Below, one piece after another: positions 5,628 to 12,190 of a stretch of DNA of 13,065 nucleotides (positions are counted from its first letter, which is position 1; every line of letters begins with the position of its first letter). Source of the stretch: an uncultured Ruminococcus sp. (GTDB lineage Bacteria > Bacillota_A > Clostridia > Oscillospirales > Acutalibacteraceae); assembly GCA_902798605.1 (NCBI GenBank), contig CADBXH010000094.1, positions 5,801 to 18,865 of the forward strand, written 5' to 3'. The notes below the pieces were generated by a model, which worked only from the letters and a program-made list of their open reading frames with translations, was not told the DNA's origin and did not search any database. A program made the translations under genes and the position numbers.

Positions 5628-6209
5628 GTGAATTCAGCAAAAGACTCTTTCGGCACTTTTTCAGACGATACTCTCGCACAGCTGTCAAAAGACGGTGACG
5701 AAAGCGCGTTCAACGAGCTGGTAATGCGGTATCTCGGCAAAATCACTTCTATCGCGCGCAAGTATTCGGCACAGGGCTACGAGCAAAACGATTTTGTACA
5801 GGAAGGCCTGATGGGGCTGCTGTACGCGGTCAAAACTTATGACCCCGATGGGGGAATGAGTTTTAAAAGTTATGTTTCGCTGGTGGCAGAGCGCAGGTTT
5901 ATCTCCATTATCCGCAGGCAAAATACGCAAAAAAGCGTTCCTCTGTCGGCAATAGTTGAGCTTGACACGCTTGACAGCGAAGTTGTTGATCTGTCCCGTT
6001 CGCCCGAGGAACAGATCATGCTCAAGGAGCAAATCGATCTTGCTATGCAACAGCTTAGGGGGATTCTGAGTAAGCGCGAGCTTGAGGTGTTTTTGTTATA
6101 CACCGAGGGCTTGAGCTATTATGCTATTGCAGAAAAGCTTGGCGTTTCCGAGAAATCGGTCGATAACGCCCTGCAAAGAGCAAAAAAGAAGATCCAAAAG
6201 CTCCGTTAG
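5628..6209 (+). CDS. sigH: SigH-like RNA polymerase sigma factor
   Basis: A 193-aa sigma-70 family protein. Region 2 includes FNELVMRYLGKITSIARKYS, DFVQEGLMGLLYAVKTYDP and SFKSYVSLVAERRFISIIRR (-10 recognition). A linker with VPLSAIVELD, matching the 'PLNSYASLD' position of Bacillus SigH, leads to region 4: SKRELEVFLLYTEGLSYYAI, then GVSEKSVDNALQRAKKKIQK (-35 helix-turn-helix). The KSVDNALQRxKKK ending is typical of SigH (sigma-30, Spo0H), which drives transition-state, competence and early sporulation genes. Length and domain order fit SigH, not an ECF factor. Start is GTG with GAGGTGG 4 to 7 nt upstream. It is not in the usual sigH neighbourhood, so an alternative SigH-type paralogue cannot be excluded. 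Confidence 0.75.
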   Translation: MNSAKDSFGTFSDDTLAQLSKDGDESAFNELVMRYLGKITSIARKYSAQGYEQNDFVQEGLMGLLYAVKTYDPDGGMSFKSYVSLVAERRFISIIRRQNTQKSVPLSAIVELDTLDSEVVDLSRSPEEQIMLKEQIDLAMQQLRGILSKRELEVFLLYTEGLSYYAIAEKLGVSEKSVDNALQRAKKKIQKLR

Positions 6210-6282
6210 CAGCTTAATGGGCAGGAGGAGCGGAACATTCCGCAAAAAAGGGCATATTTTAACCGAAAAGAGGTAATGCGTA

Positions 6283-6564
6283 ATGTTTGAGGACAAGACA
6301 CTGGTTTGCAAAGAATGCGGAAATGAATTTGTTTTTACCGCCGGTGAGCAGGAGTTCTATGCGGAAAAGGGCTTTGAGAACGAGCCCCAGCGCTGCAAGG
6401 AGTGCAGACAGGCACGCAAGAACGCCGCTAAAGCAGGTCGTGAATTTTTTGATACCACCTGTGCCGAGTGCGGCGGCCCTGCACGAATCCCGTTTAAGCC
6501 GATGGAAGGCAAAAGCTATTACTGCAGTGAATGTTTTGCAAAGAGAAAAGCAGAGGCTGAGTAA
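6283..6564 (+). CDS. Zinc-ribbon domain protein with four CxxC motifs
   Basis: A 93-aa protein with two cysteine knuckle pairs: Cys9/Cys12 (CKEC) with Cys38/Cys41 (CKEC), and Cys60/Cys63 (CAEC) with Cys81/Cys84 (CSEC). This predicts two treble-clef or ribbon zinc sites. The second half has the conserved pattern CxECGGPARIPFKP…GKSYYCSECF, seen in small zinc-ribbon proteins of Clostridia whose function is unknown. AAGAGG lies about 9 nt before the ATG. It follows the sigma factor gene by 73 nt with no clear promoter or T-run terminator between, so co-transcription is likely. A short palindrome (6230-6243, GCGGA-ACAT-TCCGC) lies in the gap. Confidence 0.8.
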   Translation: MFEDKTLVCKECGNEFVFTAGEQEFYAEKGFENEPQRCKECRQARKNAAKAGREFFDTTCAECGGPARIPFKPMEGKSYYCSECFAKRKAEAE

Positions 6565-6645
6565 TTAATTCTTCTTAATATTTAATTGTTATTTTATTAG
6601 TAATTTAATTATTTTATATTTTTAATTATTTTTTAATTAGCTGAT
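6565..6645. other. Nearly pure A/T tract after the zinc-ribbon gene
   Basis: About 80 bp consisting almost only of A and T with repeated TTTAATTATTTT-like words, sitting between a stop codon and a strong terminator. No gene or promoter is assigned; it would form an unstructured, U/A-rich 3' UTR. Confidence 0.6.
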
Positions 6646-6650
6646 GTAAG

Positions 6651-6676
6651 CGGCAGGCGAGAGCCTGCCGTTTTTC
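6651..6676 (+). terminator. Rho-independent terminator of the sigma/zinc-ribbon unit
   Basis: CGGCAGGC (6651-6658), loop GAGA, GCCTGCCG (6663-6670), then TTTTTC: an 8-bp GC-rich stem with a tetraloop and T-run. Confidence 0.92.
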
Positions 6677-6710
6677 TGTTATTGCGGATTTATTAGTTAA
6701 GAGTTTTTAA

Positions 6711-6734
6711 AGCCTCCCCCGACACTTGTTTCGG
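6711..6734. repeat. Truncated end of the cruciform-type repeat
   Basis: AGCCTCCCCCGACACTTGTT (6711-6730) matches both ends of the element at 9434-9635 (GGCTCCCCCGTCACTTGTTAC, and on the other strand AGCCTCCCCCCAACACTTGT). The sequence then breaks off into the left end of another repeat at about 6738. A GTTAAGA heptamer lies just before it (6696-6702). Confidence 0.65.
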
Positions 6735-6740
6735 GAAATT

Positions 6741-6872
6741 CCCCTGTTAGGGCAATGTCGTCAACTTAAGGTTTTTCGTAGGGGCGGACCCATGTGTCCG
6801 CCCGCGAGAACCAGACGAATGTTCACGCAGAAAGACTGGATAGGATAAGTTGACGACATTGCCTGTTAGGGG
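6741..6872. mobile_element. MITE-like inverted-repeat element (copy 1)
   Basis: The left end CCCCTGTTAG + GGCAATGTCGTCAACTTA (6741-6768) and the right end TAAGTTGACGACATTGCC + TGTTAGGGG (6846-6872) are inverted copies, identical over 18 bp and similar beyond. Between them lies a hairpin GGGCGGAC (6782-6789)/GTCCGCCC (6796-6803). There is no coding sequence, as in a non-autonomous element about 130 bp long. A third copy of the end, identical for 27 bp to the right end, lies at 12961-12987. No target-site duplication could be confirmed. Confidence 0.65.
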
Positions 6873-7026
6873 AAATGTCACGAAGTGACAAAAGGGTTGC
6901 CGTTTTCGCCAGAAAAAGGTGGCACGCCGCCCAAGCGGCGTGACGGAGGGGGCTGCGTTTATATCAGCGCAAGTAATCCTTAATGATGTAGTGGCAACCC
7001 TTTTGCTTCTTGTGCGACATTTCCCC
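6869..7026. mobile_element. Second inverted-repeat element, abutting the first
   Basis: The left arm 6869-6901 and right arm 6993-7026 are inverted copies: GGGGAAATGTC and AAAAGGGTTGCC match, with a variable middle. The left arm holds a small palindrome GTCAC-GAA-GTGAC (6877-6889). The inside carries a GCCGC…GCGGC palindrome and CGGAGGGGGCTGCG, also found (inverted) in the 9434-9635 element. It shares GGGGAAAT with the end of the preceding element, so the boundary is ambiguous. No protein is encoded. Confidence 0.6.
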
Positions 7027-7054
7027 GCCACTATATTTATAAGAAAAATTCAAA

Positions 7055-7071
7055 GGTCAAAAAAAGTCAAA
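7055..7071 (+). promoter_or_regulatory. CtsR operator (upstream heptad pair)
   Basis: GGTCAAA-AAA-AGTCAAA: two direct heptads with the 3-nt spacing known for the Bacillus CtsR box. It lies about 90 bp upstream of the promoter -35, so it may act cooperatively with the promoter-proximal boxes. Confidence 0.75.
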
Positions 7072-7143
7072 AAATTCTTTAAAAGTTAGTATTCGGGAGG
7101 AAATCGGAGCAAATACGAGGATAACGGAGATAATGATAAAAAA

Positions 7144-7176
7144 CCTGACTTTAACTGACTTTGACTTTCTCTGACC
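7144..7176 (-). promoter_or_regulatory. Promoter-overlapping CtsR operators (tandem, inverse orientation)
   Basis: TTTGACT-TTC-TCTGACC (7160-7176) is a CtsR heptad pair read on the minus strand and contains the -35 hexamer. A more degenerate pair with the same spacing, CCTGACT-TTA-ACTGACT (7144-7160), abuts it. CtsR bound here would block polymerase, giving autorepression of the operon. Confidence 0.75.
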
Positions 7177-7189
7177 TTTGCTCTATAAT
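7161..7189 (+). promoter_or_regulatory. Promoter of the ctsR-mcsA-mcsB-clpC operon
   Basis: TTGACT (7161-7166), 17-nt spacer, TATAAT (7184-7189), start near 7196. The leader of about 60 nt contains an AGGAGG (7209-7214) with no start codon at a useful distance, in addition to the ctsR ribosome binding site. Confidence 0.85.
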
Positions 7190-7256
7190 GTAATCAAAGC
7201 TCGGGAACAGGAGGACAAAAACGGTTCTCTGATCCCAAAGAAAAGAGGTTTTGGAT

Positions 7257-7709
7257 ATGAGGATGAGCGATCTTGTTGCTCAGTATATACTCGATATGCT
7301 CGAGGAGCAAAACGGAAGCGCTGAGATAAAGCGCAACGAGCTGGCGGGCGACTTGGGATGCGTGCCCAGCCAGATTAATTATGTAATAACATCCCGGTTC
7401 ACGCCCGAGCAGGGGTATATCGTAGAGAGCCGCCGCGGTGGCGGAGGTTACATCAGGATCAGCCGCGTCAAGATGGACAGAGGAACCGCCGTGATGCACA
7501 TCGTAAATTCGGTGGGCGATAATCTTGACAAAGCAGCGGCGGAGGCGATGCTGAACAATATGCTCTCGACCCATATGCTCGAGATGGAGATCGCCAAGGT
7601 GATCGCCGCGGCGCTGTCCGATAGCTCGCTCAGATCGGTAGAGCAGGACAAGCGCGACATACTCAGGGCGGATCTTTTTAAGAATATGCTTTTAGCGACT
7701 AACACATAA
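7257..7709 (+). CDS. ctsR: Transcriptional repressor CtsR
   Basis: Repressor of class III heat-shock genes (clpC, clpP, clpE and its own operon), inactivated by heat and by McsB arginine phosphorylation. 150 aa. The winged helix-turn-helix comprises IKRNELAGDLGCVPSQINYVITSRF and the wing ESRRGGGGYIRI, with Arg59-Arg60 before the glycine run that contacts DNA. The C-terminal dimerisation domain follows. The frame could begin at TTG 7251, but AGAGG (7244-7248) is 8 nt from ATG 7257, and family starts read 'xxISDIIEQYL' against MRMSDLVAQYIL here. CtsR boxes overlapping its promoter support autoregulation. Confidence 0.95.
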   Translation: MRMSDLVAQYILDMLEEQNGSAEIKRNELAGDLGCVPSQINYVITSRFTPEQGYIVESRRGGGGYIRISRVKMDRGTAVMHIVNSVGDNLDKAAAEAMLNNMLSTHMLEMEIAKVIAAALSDSSLRSVEQDKRDILRADLFKNMLLATNT

Positions 7710-7713
7710 GTTA

Positions 7714-7909
7714 GTTAAGATTGCGCTTATGCGCAAGTTAAGAGGCTTGCGCCGTTAAGATTGAACTTCGTTCAAGTTAAGAGACTTCGTCGTTAATTCT
7801 CGATTGACGTTGTCAACTAAAAAACAACTTGCGAAGCAATCTTCACTTTTGCGCAGCGAAATCTTAACTTGCGACAGCAACCTTAACTTTTGCGAAGCAA
7901 AATCTTAAC
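7714..7909. repeat. Nine-unit GTTAAGA-palindrome array between ctsR and mcsA
   Basis: Units consist of the heptamer GTTAAGA plus a short palindrome. Forward units carry TTGCGC-TTAT-GCGCAA (7721-7736), GGC-TTGC-GCC (7744-7753), TTGAAC-TTC-GTTCAA (7761-7775), GAC-TTC-GTC (7783-7791) and, after a degenerate GTTAA, TTGAC-GTT-GTCAA (7804-7816). Four units then run on the other strand: TTGC-GAA-GCAA (7829-7839), TTTTGC…GCGAAA (7847-7861), TTGC-GACA-GCAA (7869-7880) and TTTTGC-GAA-GCAAAA (7888-7902), each followed by TCTTAAC or a close variant. The palindrome stems differ while the heptamer is kept. It fills the whole gap up to the mcsA ribosome binding site. Confidence 0.8.
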
Positions 7910-7931
7910 TGAATTTAGGAGGAATAGTTTT

Positions 7932-8432
7932 ATGAAGTGTCAAAAATGCGGCGCTGATAACGCCAACACCCATGTAAAAACGATTGTAAACGGCGAGTTC
8001 AAGGAGTTTGATCTCTGCGCCGACTGCGCCCAGAAGATGGGCTATACCAACGTGTTCTCGGATTTTGAGAACGAATTTTCGGGCTTTTTGGGAAGCTTTT
8101 TCGGCAATGTTTTGCCAGCGCGTACTCAGGCTACGCGCTGCGAATTCTGTGGAAGCACATATTCCGAGATTGCTAAAACAGGCCATGTGGGCTGCGCAAA
8201 GTGCTACGAGCTGTTTGCCGACAGGCTGTATCCCTCGATCCGCAGGATCCACGGCAACACAACCCACTGCGGCAAAAACAGCCCTTCCGCTAAGGCGGAG
8301 CAGGCAAAGCCCGAACCCACAAAAGAGGATAAGATCAGTCAACTGAAAGCCGAGCTCGACAAAGCGGTGGAGCAGCAAAACTTTGAGCGCGCCGCCGAGC
8401 TCAGGGATCAGATAAACGGAATGGAGGCGTGA
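7932..8432 (+). CDS. mcsA: Protein-arginine kinase activator McsA
   Basis: Zinc-binding adaptor that activates McsB and helps deliver substrates to ClpC. 166 aa. The N-terminal half has four CxxC pairs: Cys3/Cys6, Cys29/Cys32, Cys70/Cys73 and Cys88/Cys91, predicting two zinc sites. The C-terminal UVR motif (about 130-165) includes LKAELDKAVEQQNFERAAEL. AGGAGG (7917-7922) lies 9 nt before ATG 7932. An in-frame upstream TTG at 7890 lies in the repeat array and is not used. The gene ends 2 nt before the mcsB start. Confidence 0.95.
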   Translation: MKCQKCGADNANTHVKTIVNGEFKEFDLCADCAQKMGYTNVFSDFENEFSGFLGSFFGNVLPARTQATRCEFCGSTYSEIAKTGHVGCAKCYELFADRLYPSIRRIHGNTTHCGKNSPSAKAEQAKPEPTKEDKISQLKAELDKAVEQQNFERAAELRDQINGMEA

Positions 8433-8434
8433 TC

Positions 8435-9424
8435 ATGAGCAATATCATTATTTCAACCCGGGTTAGGCTCGCAAGGAACCTGAAGGACTACCCGTTCCCG
8501 TGCAAGCTCAGCGAGCAGGGAAAGCAAAAGGTCAGCGAAAAGGTACGCGCCGCCATAACGCAGAGCAACAGCGCTTTGCAAAATGATTTTGAGTTCATCG
8601 AGCTTAACAGCCTGTCGCCGACCGAGGGCGTATCGCTCGTAGAAAAAAGGCTTGTAAGCCCGGAATTTATCAGCGATACTTCCGGCCGCGCGCTGCTTTT
8701 GAGCAAGGACAGAAGCCTGAGCATTATGATAAACGAGGAGGATCACATCCGCCTGCAGGTCATCAAAAAGGGCTTGGCGCTCGAGGATGTCTATGACACC
8801 GCCGACAAGCTCGACACGCTGCTCGACGAGAACCTGGAGTTCGCGTTTGACGAAAAGCTCGGCTACCTTACCCAGTGCCCGACGAACCTCGGCACGGGAA
8901 TGAGGGCTTCGGTAATGCTCCACCTGCCCGCGCTCGAAAAGAGCAGGGCGATCAGCCGTATCGCGGGAAGCCTCTCAAAACTGGGGCTGACGATCCGCGG
9001 AGCTCACGGCGAGGGAACAGAGCCAAAGGGCGCGCTGTACCAGCTCTCGAACCAGGTGACTCTCGGTATCTCCGAGAAAGCGGCGATAGAAAATCTAAAG
9101 AACATCGCCCTGCAGTTAGCCGCCCAGGAGGAGCAGGCGAGAGAAAGACTCTGCGCGAGCATCGACGTTCAGGATACGATAGCGAGGAGCCTCGGTATTT
9201 TGAGGACAGCTCTCGTTATCACGCACGATGAGGCGCTTGATCTGCTCTCTAACGTCAGAATGGGAGTATTATCGGGTCAGATCACGGACGTGAAAACCGA
9301 TGTGATCGACGACCTTATGACGGAGATCGAACCTGCTACGCTCTCGGTTTCCGCAGGCAAAAACCTTTCGCCCCACGAAAGGGATATTGAAAGAGCGAAG
9401 CTAATCAAAGCGAAGTTAGGTTAA
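8435..9424 (+). CDS. mcsB: Protein-arginine kinase McsB
   Basis: Phosphagen-kinase-like enzyme that phosphorylates arginines on CtsR and on proteins destined for ClpCP. 329 aa. Seen are the nucleotide-binding STRVRLARN (7-15), the catalytic-loop CPTNLGTGMRASVMLHLPAL starting at Cys148, and RGAHGEGTEPKGALYQLSNQ starting at Arg188. Slightly shorter than the Bacillus protein. The start ATG 8435 is chosen over GTG 8429 because GGAGG (8423-8427, inside the mcsA end) is 7 nt from the ATG. The genes are nearly contiguous, so mcsA and mcsB are probably translationally coupled. Confidence 0.95.
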   Translation: MSNIIISTRVRLARNLKDYPFPCKLSEQGKQKVSEKVRAAITQSNSALQNDFEFIELNSLSPTEGVSLVEKRLVSPEFISDTSGRALLLSKDRSLSIMINEEDHIRLQVIKKGLALEDVYDTADKLDTLLDENLEFAFDEKLGYLTQCPTNLGTGMRASVMLHLPALEKSRAISRIAGSLSKLGLTIRGAHGEGTEPKGALYQLSNQVTLGISEKAAIENLKNIALQLAAQEEQARERLCASIDVQDTIARSLGILRTALVITHDEALDLLSNVRMGVLSGQITDVKTDVIDDLMTEIEPATLSVSAGKNLSPHERDIERAKLIKAKLG

Positions 9425-9433
9425 AGCTTTTAA

Positions 9434-9635
9434 AGGCTCCCCCGTCACTTGTTACGGGGGAGCTGGCAGAGCGGGTTTTAAGCCGCTCTGACTGAGGGGG
9501 TGTCCTTTCCGATAGCGCTATTTATTAATTGTTATGGAAAACTCGCGCTATCGGCAACGCAGCCCCCTCCGCCGCCGTTTGCGCTGTCGTCGCAACGACC
9601 GGCACCTCCCCCAAAACAAGTGTTGGGGGGAGGCT
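9434..9635. mobile_element. Cruciform-forming palindromic element between mcsB and clpC
   Basis: Nested inverted repeats fill the gap. GCTCCCCCGT (9436-9445)/ACGGGGGAGC (9454-9463) and CAGAGCGG (9467-9474)/CCGCTCTG (9483-9490) form hairpins on the left. GAGGGGG (9494-9500) pairs with CCCCCTC (9563-9569), enclosing CCGATAGCGC (9509-9518)/GCGCTATCGG (9545-9554). CCTCCCCCAA/TTGGGGGGAGG (9605-9633) ends the right side. The left and right end hairpins are also inverted copies of each other (…CACTTGTT… core). This looks like a non-autonomous MITE. No T-run follows the stems, so none is an obvious terminator. Confidence 0.7.
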
Positions 9636-9667
9636 GAAAGAAGTTTTGATTTTAAGGAGTTGATATT

Positions 9668-12112
9668 ATGTTTGAATTCAAGGGATTTACACAAAAGGCA
9701 AACAGAGCGCTCAACTTGGCTGTTGAGGCGGCTCAGAATATGGGTCACAGATACGTCGGCACCGAGCACGTGCTGTACGGACTATCTGCCGAGGGCAGCG
9801 GCGTTGCCGCGGCGGCTCTTGAGCAGTGCGGGGTAAACGCTCAGACTATTCAGAGCAAGATCGCCGCGACCAACGGAACGTCGGCCAAAACAAGGCTTTC
9901 CGCCGACGCGTTCACCCCCAGAACAAAAAGAGTATTACAGACAGCGGCGTATATTTCCGCAAAGCTCGGTCAGAGCTATGTCGGCACCGAGCACCTTTTG
10001 CTCGCGCTTATCTCAGACGGCGACAGCTATGCTGTAAGCTTCCTGCGTGAGCTGGGCGTAAGCCCCAACCATCTCGCGGAGTCAATTCAAAACAGTATGG
10101 CACAGGGCGGAGATGGAATCTCCGACGGTATGCCCGACGGATTCCAGAACGGCTCGCAGGATAACAAAGAGGGCTCGGCTCTCGATAAGTTCGGCAGAGA
10201 CCTCACAAAGGCGGCAAAGGACGGCGAGATCGACCCCGTTATCGGCAGAGAAAAGGAGATCGAAAGGGTCATCCAGATACTCTCGCGCCGCACAAAGAAC
10301 AACCCCGTGCTCATCGGCGAGCCGGGCGTAGGCAAGACCGCCGTAGCCGAGGGCTTGGCGCTTGAGATAGCCAACGGCACAGTGCCCGAGATTCTCCGCG
10401 ACAAGCGCGTTGTAGCGCTCGACCTCACCGGAATGGTGGCGGGTGCCAAGTACAGAGGCGACTTTGAGGAGCGCATCAAGGCGGCTATCGACGAGGTAAA
10501 AAACAGCAAAAACATTATTCTTTTCATAGACGAGCTCCACACCATTATCGGCGCGGGAGCCGCCGAGGGCAGCGCGGACGCGGCAAATATTTTGAAGCCG
10601 TCGCTTGCGCGCGGTGATTTCCAGGTCATCGGCGCGACAACACTCAACGAGTACCGCAAGCACATAGAAAAGGACGCCGCGCTTGAAAGGCGATTCCAGC
10701 CAGTCAAGGTCGGCGAGCCGACTGTTGAACAGGCGATCGAGATCTTGAAGGGTCTGCGCGACCGCTATGAAGCCCATCACAAGGTAAAGATCACGGACGA
10801 AGCTATCGACGCGGCTGTAAACCTCTCTTCAAGGTACATCGCGGACAGGTATCTGCCCGACAAGGCGATCGACCTCATCGACGAGGGCGCGTCAAAAATC
10901 AGGCTAAAATCTTTGACCTCTCCCGACAACGTCAAGGAGCTCGAGGCTCAGATCGAGGACTACGAGAAGGAGAAGGCGAGCGCGATCGACGAGCAGGACT
11001 TTGAGCGCGCGGCAAAGCTCAGGGATGAGCAGAACGAGCTCAAGGAAAAGCTCGAAAAGGCAAAGAAGAACTGGCAGCAGGATCAAAAGGAGAACTGCGG
11101 CAGTGTTGACGCCGAGGTCATCGCGAAGATCGTCTCGGACTGGACGGGTATCCCCGTTGTTCAGCTCACCAAGGAGGAGAGCGAACGTTTGCTCAATATG
11201 GAGCAGGTGCTCCACGAGAGAGTTGTCGGTCAGGACGAGGCAGTAAGCTCTGTAGCGCGCGCTATCCGCCGCGGCAGGGTAGGGCTTAAAGATCCCAAGA
11301 GGCCTGTAGGTTCGTTTATCTTCCTCGGACCCACGGGCGTTGGTAAAACCGAGCTCTGCAAGGCGCTCGCGCAGGCTATGTTCGGCGACGAAAACGCAAT
11401 GCTCAGGCTCGATATGAGCGAGTATATGGAAAAGCATACCGTGTCTAAGCTCATCGGTTCACCTCCGGGCTACGTCGGCTTTGACGAGGGCGGTCAGCTA
11501 ACCGAAAAGGTGCGCAGAAAGCCGTATTCGGTAGTCCTTTTTGACGAGATTGAAAAGGCTCACCCCGATGTGTTCAATATGCTTCTCCAAATCCTGGAGG
11601 ACGGCAGGCTGACCGATTCTCAGGGCAGGACTGTGGACTTCAAGAACACCGTCATCATTATGACCTCTAACGTAGGCGCAAGGCTTATCACCGACAAGCA
11701 GAAGTCATTAGGCTTTAAGGACGGCGAGGAAAAGACCGAGGACAAGGACATCAAGGAGCTTGTGCTCAAGGAGCTCAGGAACGTGTTCCGTCCCGAATTC
11801 CTCAACCGCGTTGACGACATCATCGTGTTCAACAAGCTGACTCAGGACGAGATCAAGGAGATCGCCTCCAAGATGCTCGACACCCTCGCAAAAAGGCTCG
11901 AGGGAATCGAGATAAAGATCAGCTTTACCGACGAGGCTGTCACCGCCATCGCCGACAAGGGCTTTGACGACGCCTACGGTGCAAGGCCGCTAAGACGAGC
12001 GATCCAGAGCGAGATCGAGGATAAGCTCAGCGAGAAGATACTCGAGGGCGAGATCGAAAACGGCTCGACCGTTGTATGCGACTACAAGGAAAACGAGTTT
12101 GTTTTCAATTAA
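9668..12112 (+). CDS. clpC: ATP-dependent Clp protease ATP-binding subunit ClpC
   Basis: Class I Hsp100 AAA+ unfoldase that feeds ClpP; in Firmicutes it degrades McsB-phosphorylated and adaptor-delivered proteins. 814 aa, usual length. The N-domain carries two Clp-N repeats (GHRYVGTEHVLYGL and GQSYVGTEHLLLAL). AAA1 has Walker A GEPGVGKT (217-224), Walker B NIILFIDELHT and the IGATTLNEYRK segment. The short coiled M-domain includes a UVR motif (EQDFERAAKLRDEQNELK, about 442-460) that marks it as ClpC, not ClpB. AAA2 has GPTGVGKT (554-561), VVLFDEIEKAHPDVFNMLLQ and the C-terminal YGARPLRRAIQ sensor 2. AAGGAG (9654-9659) is 8 nt from the ATG. Last gene of the CtsR-controlled operon. Confidence 0.97.
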   Translation: MFEFKGFTQKANRALNLAVEAAQNMGHRYVGTEHVLYGLSAEGSGVAAAALEQCGVNAQTIQSKIAATNGTSAKTRLSADAFTPRTKRVLQTAAYISAKLGQSYVGTEHLLLALISDGDSYAVSFLRELGVSPNHLAESIQNSMAQGGDGISDGMPDGFQNGSQDNKEGSALDKFGRDLTKAAKDGEIDPVIGREKEIERVIQILSRRTKNNPVLIGEPGVGKTAVAEGLALEIANGTVPEILRDKRVVALDLTGMVAGAKYRGDFEERIKAAIDEVKNSKNIILFIDELHTIIGAGAAEGSADAANILKPSLARGDFQVIGATTLNEYRKHIEKDAALERRFQPVKVGEPTVEQAIEILKGLRDRYEAHHKVKITDEAIDAAVNLSSRYIADRYLPDKAIDLIDEGASKIRLKSLTSPDNVKELEAQIEDYEKEKASAIDEQDFERAAKLRDEQNELKEKLEKAKKNWQQDQKENCGSVDAEVIAKIVSDWTGIPVVQLTKEESERLLNMEQVLHERVVGQDEAVSSVARAIRRGRVGLKDPKRPVGSFIFLGPTGVGKTELCKALAQAMFGDENAMLRLDMSEYMEKHTVSKLIGSPPGYVGFDEGGQLTEKVRRKPYSVVLFDEIEKAHPDVFNMLLQILEDGRLTDSQGRTVDFKNTVIIMTSNVGARLITDKQKSLGFKDGEEKTEDKDIKELVLKELRNVFRPEFLNRVDDIIVFNKLTQDEIKEIASKMLDTLAKRLEGIEIKISFTDEAVTAIADKGFDDAYGARPLRRAIQSEIEDKLSEKILEGEIENGSTVVCDYKENEFVFN

Positions 12113-12123
12113 AGATCAACAAT

Positions 12124-12162
12124 GAGCTGCTGACTTAGGTTAGCAGCTCAATTATTTTGTTG
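12124..12162 (+). terminator. Terminator after clpC
   Basis: GAGCTGCTGAC (12124-12134), loop TTAG, GTTAGCAGCTC (12139-12149): an 11-bp stem with one G-U pair, followed by the T-rich AATTATTTTGTT. The T-run is interrupted and overlaps the -35 of the next promoter. Confidence 0.75.
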
Positions 12163-12188
12163 ACAAATACTTATTTGCAAAGTATAAT
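12160..12188 (+). promoter_or_regulatory. Consensus promoter of the lipoprotein gene
   Basis: TTGACA (12160-12165), 17-nt spacer, TATAAT (12183-12188): a perfect sigma-A match, start near 12195. Confidence 0.9.
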
Positions 12189-12190
12189 AA

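Noticed and set aside
6230..6250. Terminator between the sigma factor and zinc-ribbon genes
   Set aside because: The palindrome GCGGAACATTCCGC is followed by As, not Ts, on the coding strand, so it does not predict termination.
6747..7031. 94-codon minus-strand frame
   Set aside because: It lies entirely in palindromic repeat elements, with no ribosome binding site and no recognisable protein features.
7196..7256. Leader peptide before ctsR suggested by AGGAGG at 7209-7214
   Set aside because: No ATG, GTG or TTG stands at a suitable distance, so the motif is not followed by a usable frame.
7714..7909. CRISPR array
   Set aside because: The units are 16-23 nt, the repeated part is a heptamer, the intervening segments are palindromes, and units occur in both orientations; no cas genes are present.
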